Below are positions 1 through 11,800 of a stretch of 64,000 nt of DNA, piece by piece. The notes below the pieces were generated by a model, which searched no databases, was not told the origin of the DNA, and saw nothing but the letters and a program-made list of their open reading frames with translations. This DNA is from Micractinium sp. NFX-FRZ (Eukaryota > Chlorophyta > Trebouxiophyceae > Chlorellales > Chlorellaceae). A program made the position numbers and the translations under genes. The first letter of the stretch is position 1. The number at the start of each line of letters is the position of its first letter. The stretch spans positions 1 through 64,000 of the forward strand of contig JAPTJF010000170.1 in the NCBI GenBank assembly GCA_029339195.1. The letters are read 5' to 3'.

Positions 1-1004
1 GATTCCAGCAGGGCACGACGTGGGGCGAGAGAGGCATGGCGGGAGAGGGGCACGGGCGGGAGGGCAGTGTATGGGGGCGGCGCACGGGCGGCGGCGGAAC
101 CTTTCTCGCTGGTGGGGGCGGCCGCCGCACAGGCTGGCCTGCACACAGAGAAGCCAGCTGGTTGAAGTGACTGCAGCAGACTGATGTCGTGCCACGCCTC
201 AGTCTGCTGCGCGGGCTGGGCCGCCACCCCCGCCGGTGCAGGCGGCAGCTGGGGCAGCAGCCGCTACAGCTGCAGCAACCTTTCCGGGCGCGACAAGCTT
301 GCGAGCAACCCATCCGTGTGCCTCGGCTCTGAACGGGGCTGACTTCAGCCGTCAAGCCGGCGCCCGGAGGCGGTTCCGCGGCGAGTTTCGCCCGCACGCC
401 TCCTTGCCAGCCCCCTGCTGTTGTTAACGGTTGCATCGGTAAAAGTAGTTTCGGCTCCCCGAAGGCGCACTTGCCTGCAGCCCGCGGCCCCCAGTGCGCG
501 AATGCCGCAAGCAGCAGCACGGCTGCGAGAACGCCTGTTCTGCTCATGCCGCGTTCACTCCATCCACAAGAAGAAGGCTACTGTTTTGCGCACAAGCAAG
601 TAATGCGTCGGGAGAGGCGGGAGACACTTCATGTCATACCGCCGCCAGGCGGCATGATGCTGCGCCATGGCGCGCCAGCCATATCGTGCAGCCCTCTGGG
701 TGGCGTCAACTACATTACTTGGGCATGATGTGGCAGTACTTGAAAAGAAACGAGCGGCAGCAGGGAGGCGGCACAGCATGGGGCGAGCTCGGTGGCGGGC
801 GGGCAGGCGGCAGCACAGGGAGAGCAAGTGGAGGTAGTGCGCAAGCAGCTCTGCCGTACTCAAGTTATTGCATGGGGTGCGTAGATTGGGGATCAAAGAG
901 GGAGAGCGCATACAGGTATTAGGGCGCTCAAAAGGGGCTAGTATAAGACAAAGGGAAGGGTAACATTGCTGCAGGTTGCGGGAGAGCCTCGTTCATTGCA
1001 CACC
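1..1004. other. Intergenic / 3' flank, no gene seen
   Basis: No open frame here has convincing coding character and no splice-consistent exon chain could be built on either strand. The stretch lies downstream of the minus-strand Cys-rich gene ending at 1005, so its right edge probably holds that gene's 3' UTR. Ala-rich translations of 236-427 look like GC-rich noise. Confidence 0.4.
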
Positions 1005-4000
1005 TCACGCCGCCTTGCGCGTTGTGATCGGGTTTGCTGCCGCCGCAAAGTCGTCCCACTCCTGCTCCCCTGGCAGGATCAACAGGTTCTCACTGTTCGC
1101 CCACAGCAGGCCCTTGACGCCCAGCGTGGGCGACGCAATCGGCCCGTTTCGTCCCAGCACGGTCACGCCACCGCCGGGGAAGGCGGTGTTGGTTGTGAGA
1201 TCCGTCCGCCTGGTGAGGGAGCGGTCGTCGCCCGACATGCGCAGCAGGATCTTCTTCCCAGAGCGGTTGATGATGGTGATCTGAGCCGCCTGCGCCCGCT
1301 CCGAGCTGATTGTGTTCACGTAGTTTGTAAAGGCGATGCACACCTGGTCCTGCGCGCGTGGCAGCGCGTGTCTCAGGCTGCGCGTGACCTGCGGGGGCAC
1401 ACAACACAGGCAGGCAGGGGGAGCAGCAGCGGGGGAGGGTGAGTGAGGAAAGCAGAAAGGGTGAGAGAGGAAAGAGGAGAAAGAAAGCTACCGCCTGCAG
1501 ACCACAGAACAGCCTACGATTGCCAACACTGCACAGCACCTTTGAAGCAACCCCAGCCCCCAGTTCAACACCGTACCCCTCTCACCAGCTTCTTGCTGGC
1601 CGTGTCGGTGTATGTCAGCCCAATGACCACTCGTGTGGCCGACTCAAATGTGAAGTTCATCCGGAGGGTGCCGTTGGCCGAGAAGGCCAGGTTCTGCTGC
1701 TCCTGGTCGTACCACCCGGAGACAGAGAACTCGCTCTGGTCCCGGCTGCTCCACCAATCCATCATGTACTCGCCAACATCGGCGCCGCAGCCGGTGAACT
1801 CGGCAGCCGGCCAGAGGGCGGTGTCGGGCAGGCCTCCGACGCCGCGGCCGCGGAAGGCCTGCGGGGGGAGGGAGCGTGGAGGGAGTGTAGGGGGTGAGGG
1901 GGCGTCAGTGGTGAGAGGCAGCGGGTGGGTGGGGGCATGTCGGGGGAGGGCAGGTGGGCGAGGCAGGCTGGGGTTGGAGGGTGAGGATGCGGGCGGGCGG
2001 GCGAGCGGGCGGGCGGCAGGCGCAGGCAGGCGGTACGCGGCAGCCGGGCAACCAGGCAAACTCACCACGGGTTGGTTGCCTGGGCGGCAGGCAAACACGG
2101 GCTTCCCCTTGCTGTTCAGCTTTCCAGGGACGGCCACGCGCTTTCCGAGGCCCGCCACCGGGCAGGCGGTGCATCCCTCGGCGCCGCACTGCTTCGCCGG
2201 GCACCCCTCGCAGCGCAGGCAGAGGCTGGCAGAGGGGACCAGGGGGTGCTTGGCCAAGTAATGCCCAGGGTCGCTGCAGGGAGGGGGAGGAAGAGGAGGG
2301 CAGGGCACGCCAGGCAGCCAGAGGGTTGTTAGTAAGGGTGAGGGAGAGGGAGATGTTCCCGTTCGGTAGGTACGGAGGCACGGAGGCACGGAGGCGGGCC
2401 AGAGGCGGCTGGCTGCATGCCAGAAAGAGATGCTGCATGGCAGGGGAGACCCCCCAGGGCTGCTCAGGGAAGCAGCGTCACCCGAGGAACGAGCAACAGG
2501 ATGGTGCATCCAGCTGGCATGGGCCCAGTACGCGTGCACACAGCACTCACCAGGCAGTGCAGCCCTTGACTTTGTCGCACGACCGGGCCTTGCCCACTTG
2601 CTTGCAGTGAGGCGCGTAGCTGCAGGCACGAGGATGGCGGGCCATGTGGGCAGTGGGGGTGAGCACTGAACTGGCGGTTGAGGAACCTGGACCGCGCAGG
2701 AGCCAATACATCACCCATACACGAACACAAACACACACACACACAGTTTCGAGAGCCTTTCTGACACACACAAACATCCAACCGCTGTTGTTGCTTGGCA
2801 CGTTCGAGCACAAGCTCCGGGCCTCTACCCCTCACCACCCAGGCAGCTTTGCAACAAACGAGGCAGCGCCTGTCCACACGTGCTGGGCATCTAGAGCACA
2901 CCAAACTCTGCATCACCAAAGCTCGGCCTCTCACCCTACACAACCCGACCCCAAACCATATGCAGGAAAGCAGCACACGCCCTCACCTCCACAGGTTGTT
3001 GTTGATGGGCATGTTGAACACCAGCTCGGGATCTCCAAAGTCGTCACACAGGTCGGTGATGCACACTGTGCTGTCGCTGGGGGAGTTAGGGTTGGCTGGG
3101 GGCACGAGCATGCCGGTGGAGGTCACCACGCCGCTCGCCTCGCAGGCGGTGCAGCCAGCGGCGCCACACTTGCCGACCTGCAGGGGTGCGCGAGGTGCGG
3201 GTGGCAGGGGCGGCAGGCGGGTGTTGCGTGCTGTTGGGTGGGCTGTGCAAGCAACCCAGGCTGATGCGCCGGCACCATGGCTGCCCACGGGGCAATAAAA
3301 ACAACCACAGCAGCAGCACAGCACGCCGCAGCGCGGCACAGCGCGGCGCAGCACGGCACAGCGCGGCACAGCGCGGACCTGGCAGAATCCGCACGAACCG
3401 CACGCGTTGGGCAGGGTCCTCAGATTGTACTTGAGCTGGGCATAGGAGTCGGGGTACATGAAGGAGCCACGCAGGCAGCTGGTGCAGCCATTGGCGCCGC
3501 ACGACACGCAGGGATCCTGGCCGTTCTGCAGGCGGGCAGGCGGGCGGGCAGACAAGGGGCGCAGCACAGGCACGGATGAGGGGCAGCGCAGGTATGCTGC
3601 AGCTACCAGAGCCCATGCCGGCACAGCCCCGGCGGGTGCCTGACCGCCGCCATGCAGCCAGCCGCCCTGCGGAACTGTCGCTAAGGCGTGTTGCTAAACC
3701 GTCACCCACCCACCCTGCCCTAGCCTGCTGCCACCTCTTCCTCTCATCAGCCTGGCTAGCCTCGGGGTTGTTCCCATGCTGCACAGCCAATCAAGCAGTA
3801 AGCAAGCAGTGTCTCGAGGCTTGCAAGACTGCCCCAGGCAGCAGTACAGCAGCACTAGTGGCAGCCTCACCTCCATAATGTTCCCGGTGCGGTAGAGGTG
3901 CATGCAGTAGCCCTCGCAGAAGGGCGTCCTGATCACGGCGCCCGTAGTGCGGTTTGTGTACCCCGCCGTGCTCAGCGTGCTGGTGGCATCACATGTGGTG

Positions 4001-4949
4001 CACTGCCACCGCTTGGCCGGGTTTTGCGCTGCAGGGAAGGCAGCAGGCGCAGCAGGCAGAGCGAGTGAACGCAAAGCTGTGCGGGCTGGCACCTCGGGGA
4101 GACAAAAGCCCGGCTGCGGGGGAGGCTGGCTTGGCGGTGACCACACCGCCTGCATGGGGTGGGGTAGGTTCAGATGCCGGCGGCTAAGTGCCAGTCGCAC
4201 TCCACTCACCACACTTGGTGCACTGCTTGGTGTTGCTCACGCATGCAACCGCCGGGTCCACGGCACTGCAGCAGCACGCAAGCGGGAGGAGCAGGCGCGG
4301 TGTTGATGGCGTGGGCAGGCACTCGCTGTGGCACGTGACGGGGACAGCTGGCTGCCCGCATAATCAACAGCCGTGCGGCGAGCCAGCTTCCGTGGCGGCC
4401 CTGTTGCGAGGGATGAGCAGTGGCTACGAGCACCACTCACGGCTGCTTTGCCGGCGGCGGGGGCCGCTTTGGCGGCGGCCGCCTCACTGGGGGTGGCGGG
4501 CGCCTCTGTCCTGCACAGCAGGCGGCGGCAGGAGTCAGGGCAGGAGCTGGTGCTGCACGGTGCGGATATGACCGCCGCCTTCTGTGCATCGCCGGTGGCG
4601 TTTTAGACAGATCTCCAAGCCGCGGGACAAGTTGCCTGCTGATGGCAGGAGGACGCCTTGGCCGCTCATGGCACACCGGACTACTTTGCCCCGTTATTTC
4701 CATGCCTCGCTCGGTGACTTATTCTGCTGGCAGCTAACAACAGCTAACACCAGCAGCGGTGCGCGCATCTACATCATGCCGGCCGGCGGAATGTGACCCA
4801 AAGGCTGGTGCCCGCTCTGCCGCGTCCCACGGCTTCTAAGCAACTCCCATGAGCTCCGGTATATTGTCGTGCAGGCGTGACTTGCCTGCCACCGCCTGTG
4901 CAGCCACCAAGGCGAGCGCCACCCACGCTAGAACTGCTGCAGGCCTCAT
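1005..4949 (-). CDS. Secreted Cys-rich protein, tandem paralogue 1 (unrecognised family)
   Basis: Ten phase-consistent exons predict 539 aa: 4886-4949, 4441-4510, 4210-4265, 3871-4028, about 3377-3525, 2987-3177, 2551-2619, 2066-2273, 1586-1858 and 1005-1388. The protein starts with a signal peptide (MRPAAVLAWVALALVAAQ...), then a short Pro/Arg-rich linker, then about 250 residues dense in CxxC and GCxxC motifs (QCTTC, CVSCGANGCTSC, CGSCGFC, CGAAGCTAC, CLRCEGCPAKQCGAEGCTAC). The last 220 residues are Cys-poor, contain NxT/NxS sites (NGT, NFT, NRS) and a Gly-rich AFPGGGV turn, and look like a beta-rich globular region. Intron 1 uses a GC donor (GCAG/GCAAGT) directly after the signal peptide. 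The paralogue at 8858-13419 has the same exon order and phases. An extracellular or wall-associated disulfide-rich protein is inferred; I do not recognise the family and assign no function. The start is the ATG opening the signal peptide. Confidence 0.85.
3308..3376 (+). repeat. GCGGCACA-type tandem repeat
   Basis: CAGCACGGCACAGCGCGG-like units repeat in an intron of Cys-rich paralogue 1, next to the exon starting at 3377. Confidence 0.8.
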
Positions 4950-6245
4950 GCCGGCCAGGAGGCGAGTCTGATGGGGTGAGATGAGCAGGAAGACAATGGC
5001 TGAGCGAGGGGGCGCGGGATCCACTTGGCAACAAGTGTGCCAGCCGTGCTGTGCCATCTGGCGGCTGGCCGCACGCATAGAGGTGGGAACTCCAAATAGC
5101 TGAGGGACCCTGCCCATCAAGATGATGGCCAGTCAAATCATGGGGGGCGGCAGACATGCGGCAGGGGACACTTGCTATCACTGCAGCAGGCCGCCGCCGC
5201 CGCCTGGGTGCACTGCCACTGGCCGGCCGGCACTATCCTCTCTCAGCTTGAGGCCCGATTGTTGCAGTCAACCCCAACGGACCATTCATCAGGGAAGCAC
5301 GCACTCTACGGGGGGTGGGGCGGATATTAGCCATAGAATCCAGCTCAGATCTTGTGAGGATTGCACCACCGCCAACCAGCTACATGTGCTGCACTCAGGG
5401 CTGCCGCCCGCGCGTGCCACAGCGCCGCTGCCGCCGCCGCCGGCCAGTGGCATTGGGGGGCTCCCGCGCGGGTTGTGGTCCGTAATCAGAGCCGTCATGA
5501 AGCACCAAGTAACTTGTCCTGAGCACAACAGCAGCAGCACAAGTGTGGAGCGATGGATTGACAGGTGTAGAGGCAGGCAGGCAGGCAAACTGACAAGACG
5601 CTTGCCACATTGCCTCATTGCATGCGTGCACGCGTTCAGCGGCTGCTGCACCCACCCGGCGCCGTAATGGTACAGGCAGGCCGCAGAACCGCAGCAGAGG
5701 CAGGCGGAGGGGAGGCAGGCTTGAGGCTCCAGGCCCTCGCCACACACACAGTGGGCGTGCCGCCAACAGAGAGGCAAAATGATGAAGCATCAGGGTGTCC
5801 TGCTTGCGGGCATCACTCAGCGACAGGCAGCATGCAGGGGTAGAAAGAGTACTGCACCGCACACACCAGAGCACGGCGACGAGCTAGAGTGTCAAGACAG
5901 ATTTGTTTTGGAGGGGGCTTACCGATCACACTATACACTGGCAGGCTGCTTGAGGTGCAAAACTACATTCGTTTCAAGGCGAACCTAGGGTGCAGTATTT
6001 AGGATGCACGTTGCAGGCCTGCCACTGCCTGCCTTCCTGCCCGTTAATACGTCAGATGCAGCGGGCGTGGCGTCAGGGCAGACATCGCAAGAGAGGCCGG
6101 CAGCGGGCGCTTCTGGTGCAGGGGTGGTGCAGGCGCGGGTGTACGTCCGCATGCTGTGCGGTGCACCAGGGCCTGGCTGGCTGGCTGGGCTGGCTGGCTG
6201 GCTGGCTGGGCATCTGCCGCCCCGCTGGCGCCGCTCTGGCGCCGC
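4950..6245. other. Intergenic, no gene seen
   Basis: Upstream region of the minus-strand Cys-rich gene and downstream of the minus-strand gene ending at 6246. I found no exon chain with coding character. A GGCTGGCTGGCTGG tandem repeat lies just right of 6175 within the next gene's last intron-side region. Confidence 0.4.
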
Positions 6246-7738
6246 TCACACCCTGGTGATGAAATCGATGAACAGCTCCCTGCGCTGATCGACTGCACAG
6301 CAACAGGTGCGCGTCTATCAGTGTTCGGGCTGGGCTCAGGGCAGCGAACGACTTGAGCATGGGTGCTGCCCAGCCCCAGCACCAGCTGGTCCTCTCAACC
6401 TCACACCCAGGACTCCTTCGGAAGCTTGGCAGGCGGTGGGGCCATGGACAGGAAGGCACGCTGCAGCAGCACCCCTCCACAGGCCCCTGTCAGCGCCCTG
6501 AGCCGGCAGGCGGAAAGCACGCGTGGCTGCGACTGCCCGCTCTGCCCACCCCCGAAGCAGCAGCACAGCTGGCAGCGGCTTACGTGGCGCGTTCTCCTCC
6601 CCAAAATCCTCCTCGTAGAAAGTGGCCAGAGCGTTCAGCTGCAGGCAGGCAGGCACCCAGGGGCGCGGCAGGCCGGCAGGTGGCGGGCACGGCACATGTG
6701 TCGGTCAGCCAGGCGTGACAGCAGAGAGGTAGGTGGACACAAATGGTGTCGGGCGGGTGACAGCGATGCGCAGTGAGTGCATGCGGGCCAGCTGGAAGAG
6801 CTCTGGCTGGCTCTGCTATAGCACAGTTGCCGGGCGGTGCAAAGCAGGCCGGGCTGGCTGGCAGCATCATGCACCTCCCAAACCACCCCACCACCACCCC
6901 AACCCACCACCCCAAGCACCTGCCTAGCCTCCCCCATGGTTGGGGAACATGCCGGGGGGCGGCAGCGCCCCAAAGGGCGCCGCTGCCGGCGCTGCCGGCG
7001 CTGCTGCCCCGGCCGCTGCGGCGTTGCCCGCCAACAGCAGCTGCAGCTGCTGAATCTGCTGGTCGAGCGGCTGCACGGCCTGCTTCATGGCCTGCTGCAC
7101 AGCCTGCTGGCTGATGCCACCTGCACAACCGCAGGGCAGGCAGGCACTGAGAGGTGGGGTGCGCTCTCTATCCCACCGTTGGCGGCAGCACAAGTCGCAA
7201 TAGTGTGTTCCGCTCTAAGTGTCGCCGGTGTCGCCGCGGATTCTAGGTGTCTCCCCAACCTCCTGTGCCAAGTCAGGTGGTCGTGGTTGGGAGATCATAA
7301 CAAGCAGAATGGGGTGGGAAGAGTGTTGTCTGACTGGCCGCCCCATGCCGCGCACTGGCGGTGGCAGCAACTGCACAAGCCACTTGCCTGTAATCCACTC
7401 TGATGCACGCATGACGTTCTCGCCCAGCACAGCGTCCGGAACGCCAGGTGAGCCGGCTACAACAGGGAACGGAAGTTTAGGGGTCAGGACTTGTGGTCGA
7501 CGACGTGATGGCGGCAGGGACGGCACGGTGGTTCCGCTCGGGCGTGGCGGGCTGCCCTCAAATGGTCTGCTCCGCGGCGTCGGCGCTGGACTGGCTGCCT
7601 ACCGCCCCGCATGATTTCGTCCGCACGAAAGACGTTGTACAGTGTCCTGACGGCGAGGCCAACCTCGTCAACCCGCGGGGCGACCCCTGGCTGCAACTGG
7701 GGCACCGTGGGCAACGGGGCGCCAAAAAAGGTGGCCAT
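6246..7738 (-). CDS. Unrecognised small protein with Gln-rich helix
   Basis: The first three exons are firm: 7603-7738, 7388-7456 and 6924-7120. They start at MATFFGAPLPTVPQLQP, and exon 2 ends in a GC donor (ACAG/GCAAGT). Exon 3 encodes a Gln-rich amphipathic helix ([18 protein letters not shown]) and an Ala/Pro-rich tail that can stop at 6924, giving 133 aa. Alternatively a further GC donor just before that stop (GGAG/GCTAGG) joins in phase to exon-like segments at about 6731-6802 (LFQLARMHSLRIAVTRP), 6584-6638 (LNALATFYEEDFGEENAP) and 6246-6292 (DQRRELFIDFITRV, stop), giving about 190 aa. The downstream segments look truly coding and have no start of their own, so the longer form is preferred, but the donor after 6731 is weak. 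I do not recognise the family. Confidence 0.55.
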
Positions 7739-8857
7739 GGCGGTTGTTACAGCGATGCAGGGGGATGATGGGATGGCAGCTTTTAAGGGCTGAAAGGACG
7801 TGCCAGGGCAGCTTCGGGCAGGCCAGACTCTGAGAGATGAAGATAACCGGTAAAACAGAAAACTGAGCGTTCAGCGGCGTTTGCTCACTCGATCTTGACT
7901 GTGTGGCAAGCCATGGAGCCTGCAACCGCTGGCGCCGCCTCCCGCCGGCCACCCCCGCCCACCGCCACTGGAGCGCCGGCGCGGTCCCTGCAGCAGCTGC
8001 TATGCATACGGCTACGCATGCGGTTCTATGGGTGCCCACATGGCTTTGCAGCAGCAACATCACTGGCGTGGCAGCCGTGCCACCGCAAGGCAGCGCGGGG
8101 GTGTGGCGCAGATGGGGCACGGCACAGGCCAGGCCAGGCGTCCATTTAAGTTGAACGCCCGTTGTCCGCCAGGATCTGCATTGGCAACTGGCTGCCGCCC
8201 TTGGTTAAAACGTATAAGCAAACATGCTGACGTGCGTTACAGGGCGGAGAGCAGGCAAGCACTCCCACTCTGTGAAACCGCGCATGCGCTGACCTGTCGA
8301 CGACAGTGAGGCTGAAGCTGCACCGAAGGCCAGGCTGGGCGGCAGACCAGCTGGTACTACCTGCAGTACGCCAGCGCAGGCTGGGCGGCATACCTGCATT
8401 GTACTAACTAGCTATAGCCAGGTAGTACCTCAACACTCCGGTGGCACCTGCGGTGGCCTTGAACCCTTGGCAGGCCTGCCAGGCGCTGTACCAGAAGCTG
8501 TTCGGCCTTGGCCGGATGAACATTCCCGTCATTACATGCAGTGCTAGTCCCGTGTGTGTGTGTGTGTGCCTTGCGGCGGGAGTGAGTCGAGAAAAGAAGT
8601 GAACAGGAGGCTTGGGCACGACAGTATCGGCGGCCCAGCTTATTGCAAATGCATGCAGGTGGTATCGGCACAAGCGGTTGGGAAAAACCTTATTGCAGTT
8701 AGGAATTAGAGGTTGAGACGTTGGGGCAACCAGTTACGGTGAGAGGCCGCCTCCCCTGGTTGGTTGGCCGTGAAAGGACACAAGTGAGCAGGGTGGGTTG
8801 GTCGGGGGCCGGCAGCCCGGCAAGGCCAGCTGGCGCTGTGCTGAAGCCGCCCGGCAA
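7739..8857. other. Intergenic, no gene seen
   Basis: Lies between the 5' end of the small minus-strand gene and the 3' end of the second Cys-rich gene. A short (GT)n run is at 8552-8567. Minus-strand frames at 8404-8673 are open but without recognisable character and may be 3' UTR of the Cys-rich gene. Confidence 0.4.
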
Positions 8858-11800
8858 TCACTGAGCCGCCGCCAGGGCCTGCCGCTCTTGCTCTGCTGGC
8901 AGGAGCAGCACGCTGTCTGGGTTGTGCCACAGCACTCCTGTGCCTCGAGAGGCAATCACCGCGCCTTGCTGCCCTACCACCTGGACCCCACCGCCGGGGA
9001 ATGCGGCCGCCGCCCCGGCACGGGGGGTGAAGGACGGCTGGCCGGTGAACTGCAGCAGCAGCCGCTTGGAGGTGCGGTTGACCAGCGCCAGCCTGGCGGC
9101 TGCATCGGCGTTCCTGGACACGCTCTGAACCTGGTTGTTGAAGGCAAGGCAGATGCGGTCCTGCGCCGCAGGCAGGGTGAGCCGCACACTGTGCGTGACC
9201 TGCGGGGCGCAGCAGGGCGCAGCAGGGTGGGCGGGGGGAAGGGGAAGGGCGAGGTGCAGTTAAGGCTATATGCGGTTGCCTGTGCATGCAGCTGGGATGG
9301 GTCGGGCGCCTGCACCACGAACAGCGCAGTGAGGAGGCAGCCGTGCAATCGCATTTGCTTCAGCAGCTAGCCACACAAACAGCAGGCACTGGTCAGCTAA
9401 GGTCAGCACACACCCTCTGGGACTGGCTGCCAAGCCGGCCCATCCTTTCACCAGCTGGCAGCCCCAACAAGCCGCACAACAACAAGCACCGTGCCCCGTC
9501 CCGCACTGTCCCCGCCCGGCTCGAAGGTGCTTGCGACGCTCACCGGCTGCCGTGTGCTCCACTCGTCAAACTGCAGAGTGAGAAGGGCCACCGTGGGGGG
9601 CAGCAGCTGCAGTTCCAGACGCACTGTGCCGTTGGCTCGGAAGGGGATGGAGCCCGCGTGCCGCTGGCCTTGCCAGGCAGCAATGAACAGCTCCGACCGC
9701 TCGCCGTTGCCTCTCCAGATCAGTGTGACCTCACCCCCGCCCGGGTTGCAGGTTGAGAAGTCGGATTGGGGCCACTGTGCATCAGCTGGCAGCAGGCTGC
9801 CAGCAGCAAAGGGCTGCAGGGGCGGCAGGGGAGCAACGGGTGGGGTGGGTGCAGGGGGCAGGCGGGCGCGGGTGGGTGGGCAGGCAGGCGGCTTGGAACG
9901 CGCAGCGTCATGGTGGCAACTGACGTGTGGGCGTCGTGCGCATTTGGCGCGCTGGATTTGCACATCACAGGCCAAGCCAGTGCATCATGCAGTGCAGCAC
10001 AGGCCAAGCCAGCACAGGGGATGGGCAGCGTGGCACAGGCCCAGCCAGGCCAGCACAGCACAGCTGGGCAGGGCGAGGTGCAGCGTGGCACCTGGCACAC
10101 ACCCCTGCGCAGCATGGCAAGCGACGCAGCCCCCCTTGTTGCTGCGCAGCCCTCTGCCGAGGCGCACCCGCGGCCGCGCGGCGGCGATGGCGGGGCGGCA
10201 CTCGTACACCTGCTGCCCCCTGCTGTTCAGCCGGTTGACCTGCCGTCCCGTCAGCGCCATGCGCCGTGTGAGGGGCTGGACAAGGCACTTGGAGCAGCCC
10301 GTTGGCGTGCAGTGTGAGGCAGGGCAGCCCTCGCAGCGGCGGCAGATGGAGGCTGACGGTACCAGCGGGTGCGGTGCCAGATAAGAGCCGGCCTCGCTGC
10401 GTGGGCAGGCAGGCAGGCAGGCAGGGAAGATAAGCAGGCAGGAAGGCGAAGTGTGCGGCGGGCAAGCAGGCAGGTACTTGAGGCGGCAGGTAGGCAGGCA
10501 GGCAGGCAGGTGGGCACGTCGAGCAGGCAGGTGCACATCCTGGCACGCAGGGCATGGCAGGCAAGGTGCTGCAATCAGGCTAGAATGCGCTCCAGCTGCT
10601 GGCATGGGCCCAGTACGGTGTGCACCATAGCTCACCAGGCAGTGCAGCCCTTGACTGGGTCGCAGGAACGAATGCCGTTGATTTCCTTGCAGCGCAGCTG
10701 GTAACTGCATGTGGTCCCAGCGTCAGAGGTAGGGCAGCGACGGGTGCTCAGCATCTCAACACATGGGTGGGCAGACGGAGCACAGCACAACACAGCGCAG
10801 CACAGAGCAACACAGCACAGCACAGCACAGCATCACGCAGTATAGCACAGCACAGCACAGCACAGCGGCGTGCCTGCAAGGCCAGAGGGCTGGCTTAAGC
10901 GCCGCTAGCGGGGCAGCGCTCCGCTGCCACGCTGCCCCACCGGCAAACCTGCTGCTTCAGAGCCAGGGCAGCACTCCCTGGGCAGCACTGCTGGCCTCCA
11001 TGCAGGCGGGCAGGCACAGCCTGCACCCCTCTACATAAAGCAAGTTGTGAATGCCCCGTGCTGACCTCACCTCCAGAGCCGCGTGTTCCGGGGCATGCCC
11101 AGCACCCCAAATGGGTCCCCCACCCCAGAGCCCTCGTAAGCCGAGCACAGGTTGCCCACGCAGATCGCCGAGTCGGCGCCGCGCGCGGTGCCGGGGCCCG
11201 CCACCAGCAGGCGGGCGCGGTGCGGCTCGCACGCTGTGCAGCCGTCGGTGGTGCCGCACTTGCCCATCTGCAAAGCCGGGTGGGAGCAGGGAAGGAGGTG
11301 TGGGCGTGGTTGTGTGTGTAGAGGATGGGGCTGAACTTGACGGCTGAACGGGCAGCGCTGGGGTTGGGGCATGTCTCTTCTCTGTGAGGGACACGGCTGC
11401 TCCTTTGCGACTTTCAGGAGCCGTTGGCAGCAGCGCACTGGCTCGGCACTTGCCCTCCTGAGTGCGCACTCACAGTGCCCGCTCCAGCAAGACACCTGGG
11501 GCGTGCCAGGTGGAGCACACGTGCAAGGCATGCTTAGCCCTGTGCGTCAGCCCACCAGCCAGCCAGCCTGGCGGCACGCCCTCCCCTGCTGACCTGGCAG
11601 GCCCTCCCCCGCTGACCTGGCAGGCCCCGCAGGACGTGCACGCCATGGGCGGCGTGGGCTGGCCGTACTTGAACTGGCCATAGGAATCGGGAGTGAGGGT
11701 TGTGCTGGCCTCGCAGCTGCCACAGCCTGCCGCGCCACTGCACTTCTGGCAGGGGTTGGTGGACGCCTGCAGGGTGGGTGGGCGAGGCGCGGCAGGTGCT

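Noticed and set aside
6400..6470. Extra exon (RAFLSMAPPPAKLPKESW) in the small gene
   Set aside because: Its best reading needs phase 0, but the upstream donor leaves phase 1; splicing directly to the last exon at 6292 fits better.
8404..8673. Small minus-strand gene (ends GVLRYYLAIAS)
   Set aside because: No start context, no splice partners, and the position fits the 3' UTR of Cys-rich paralogue 2.
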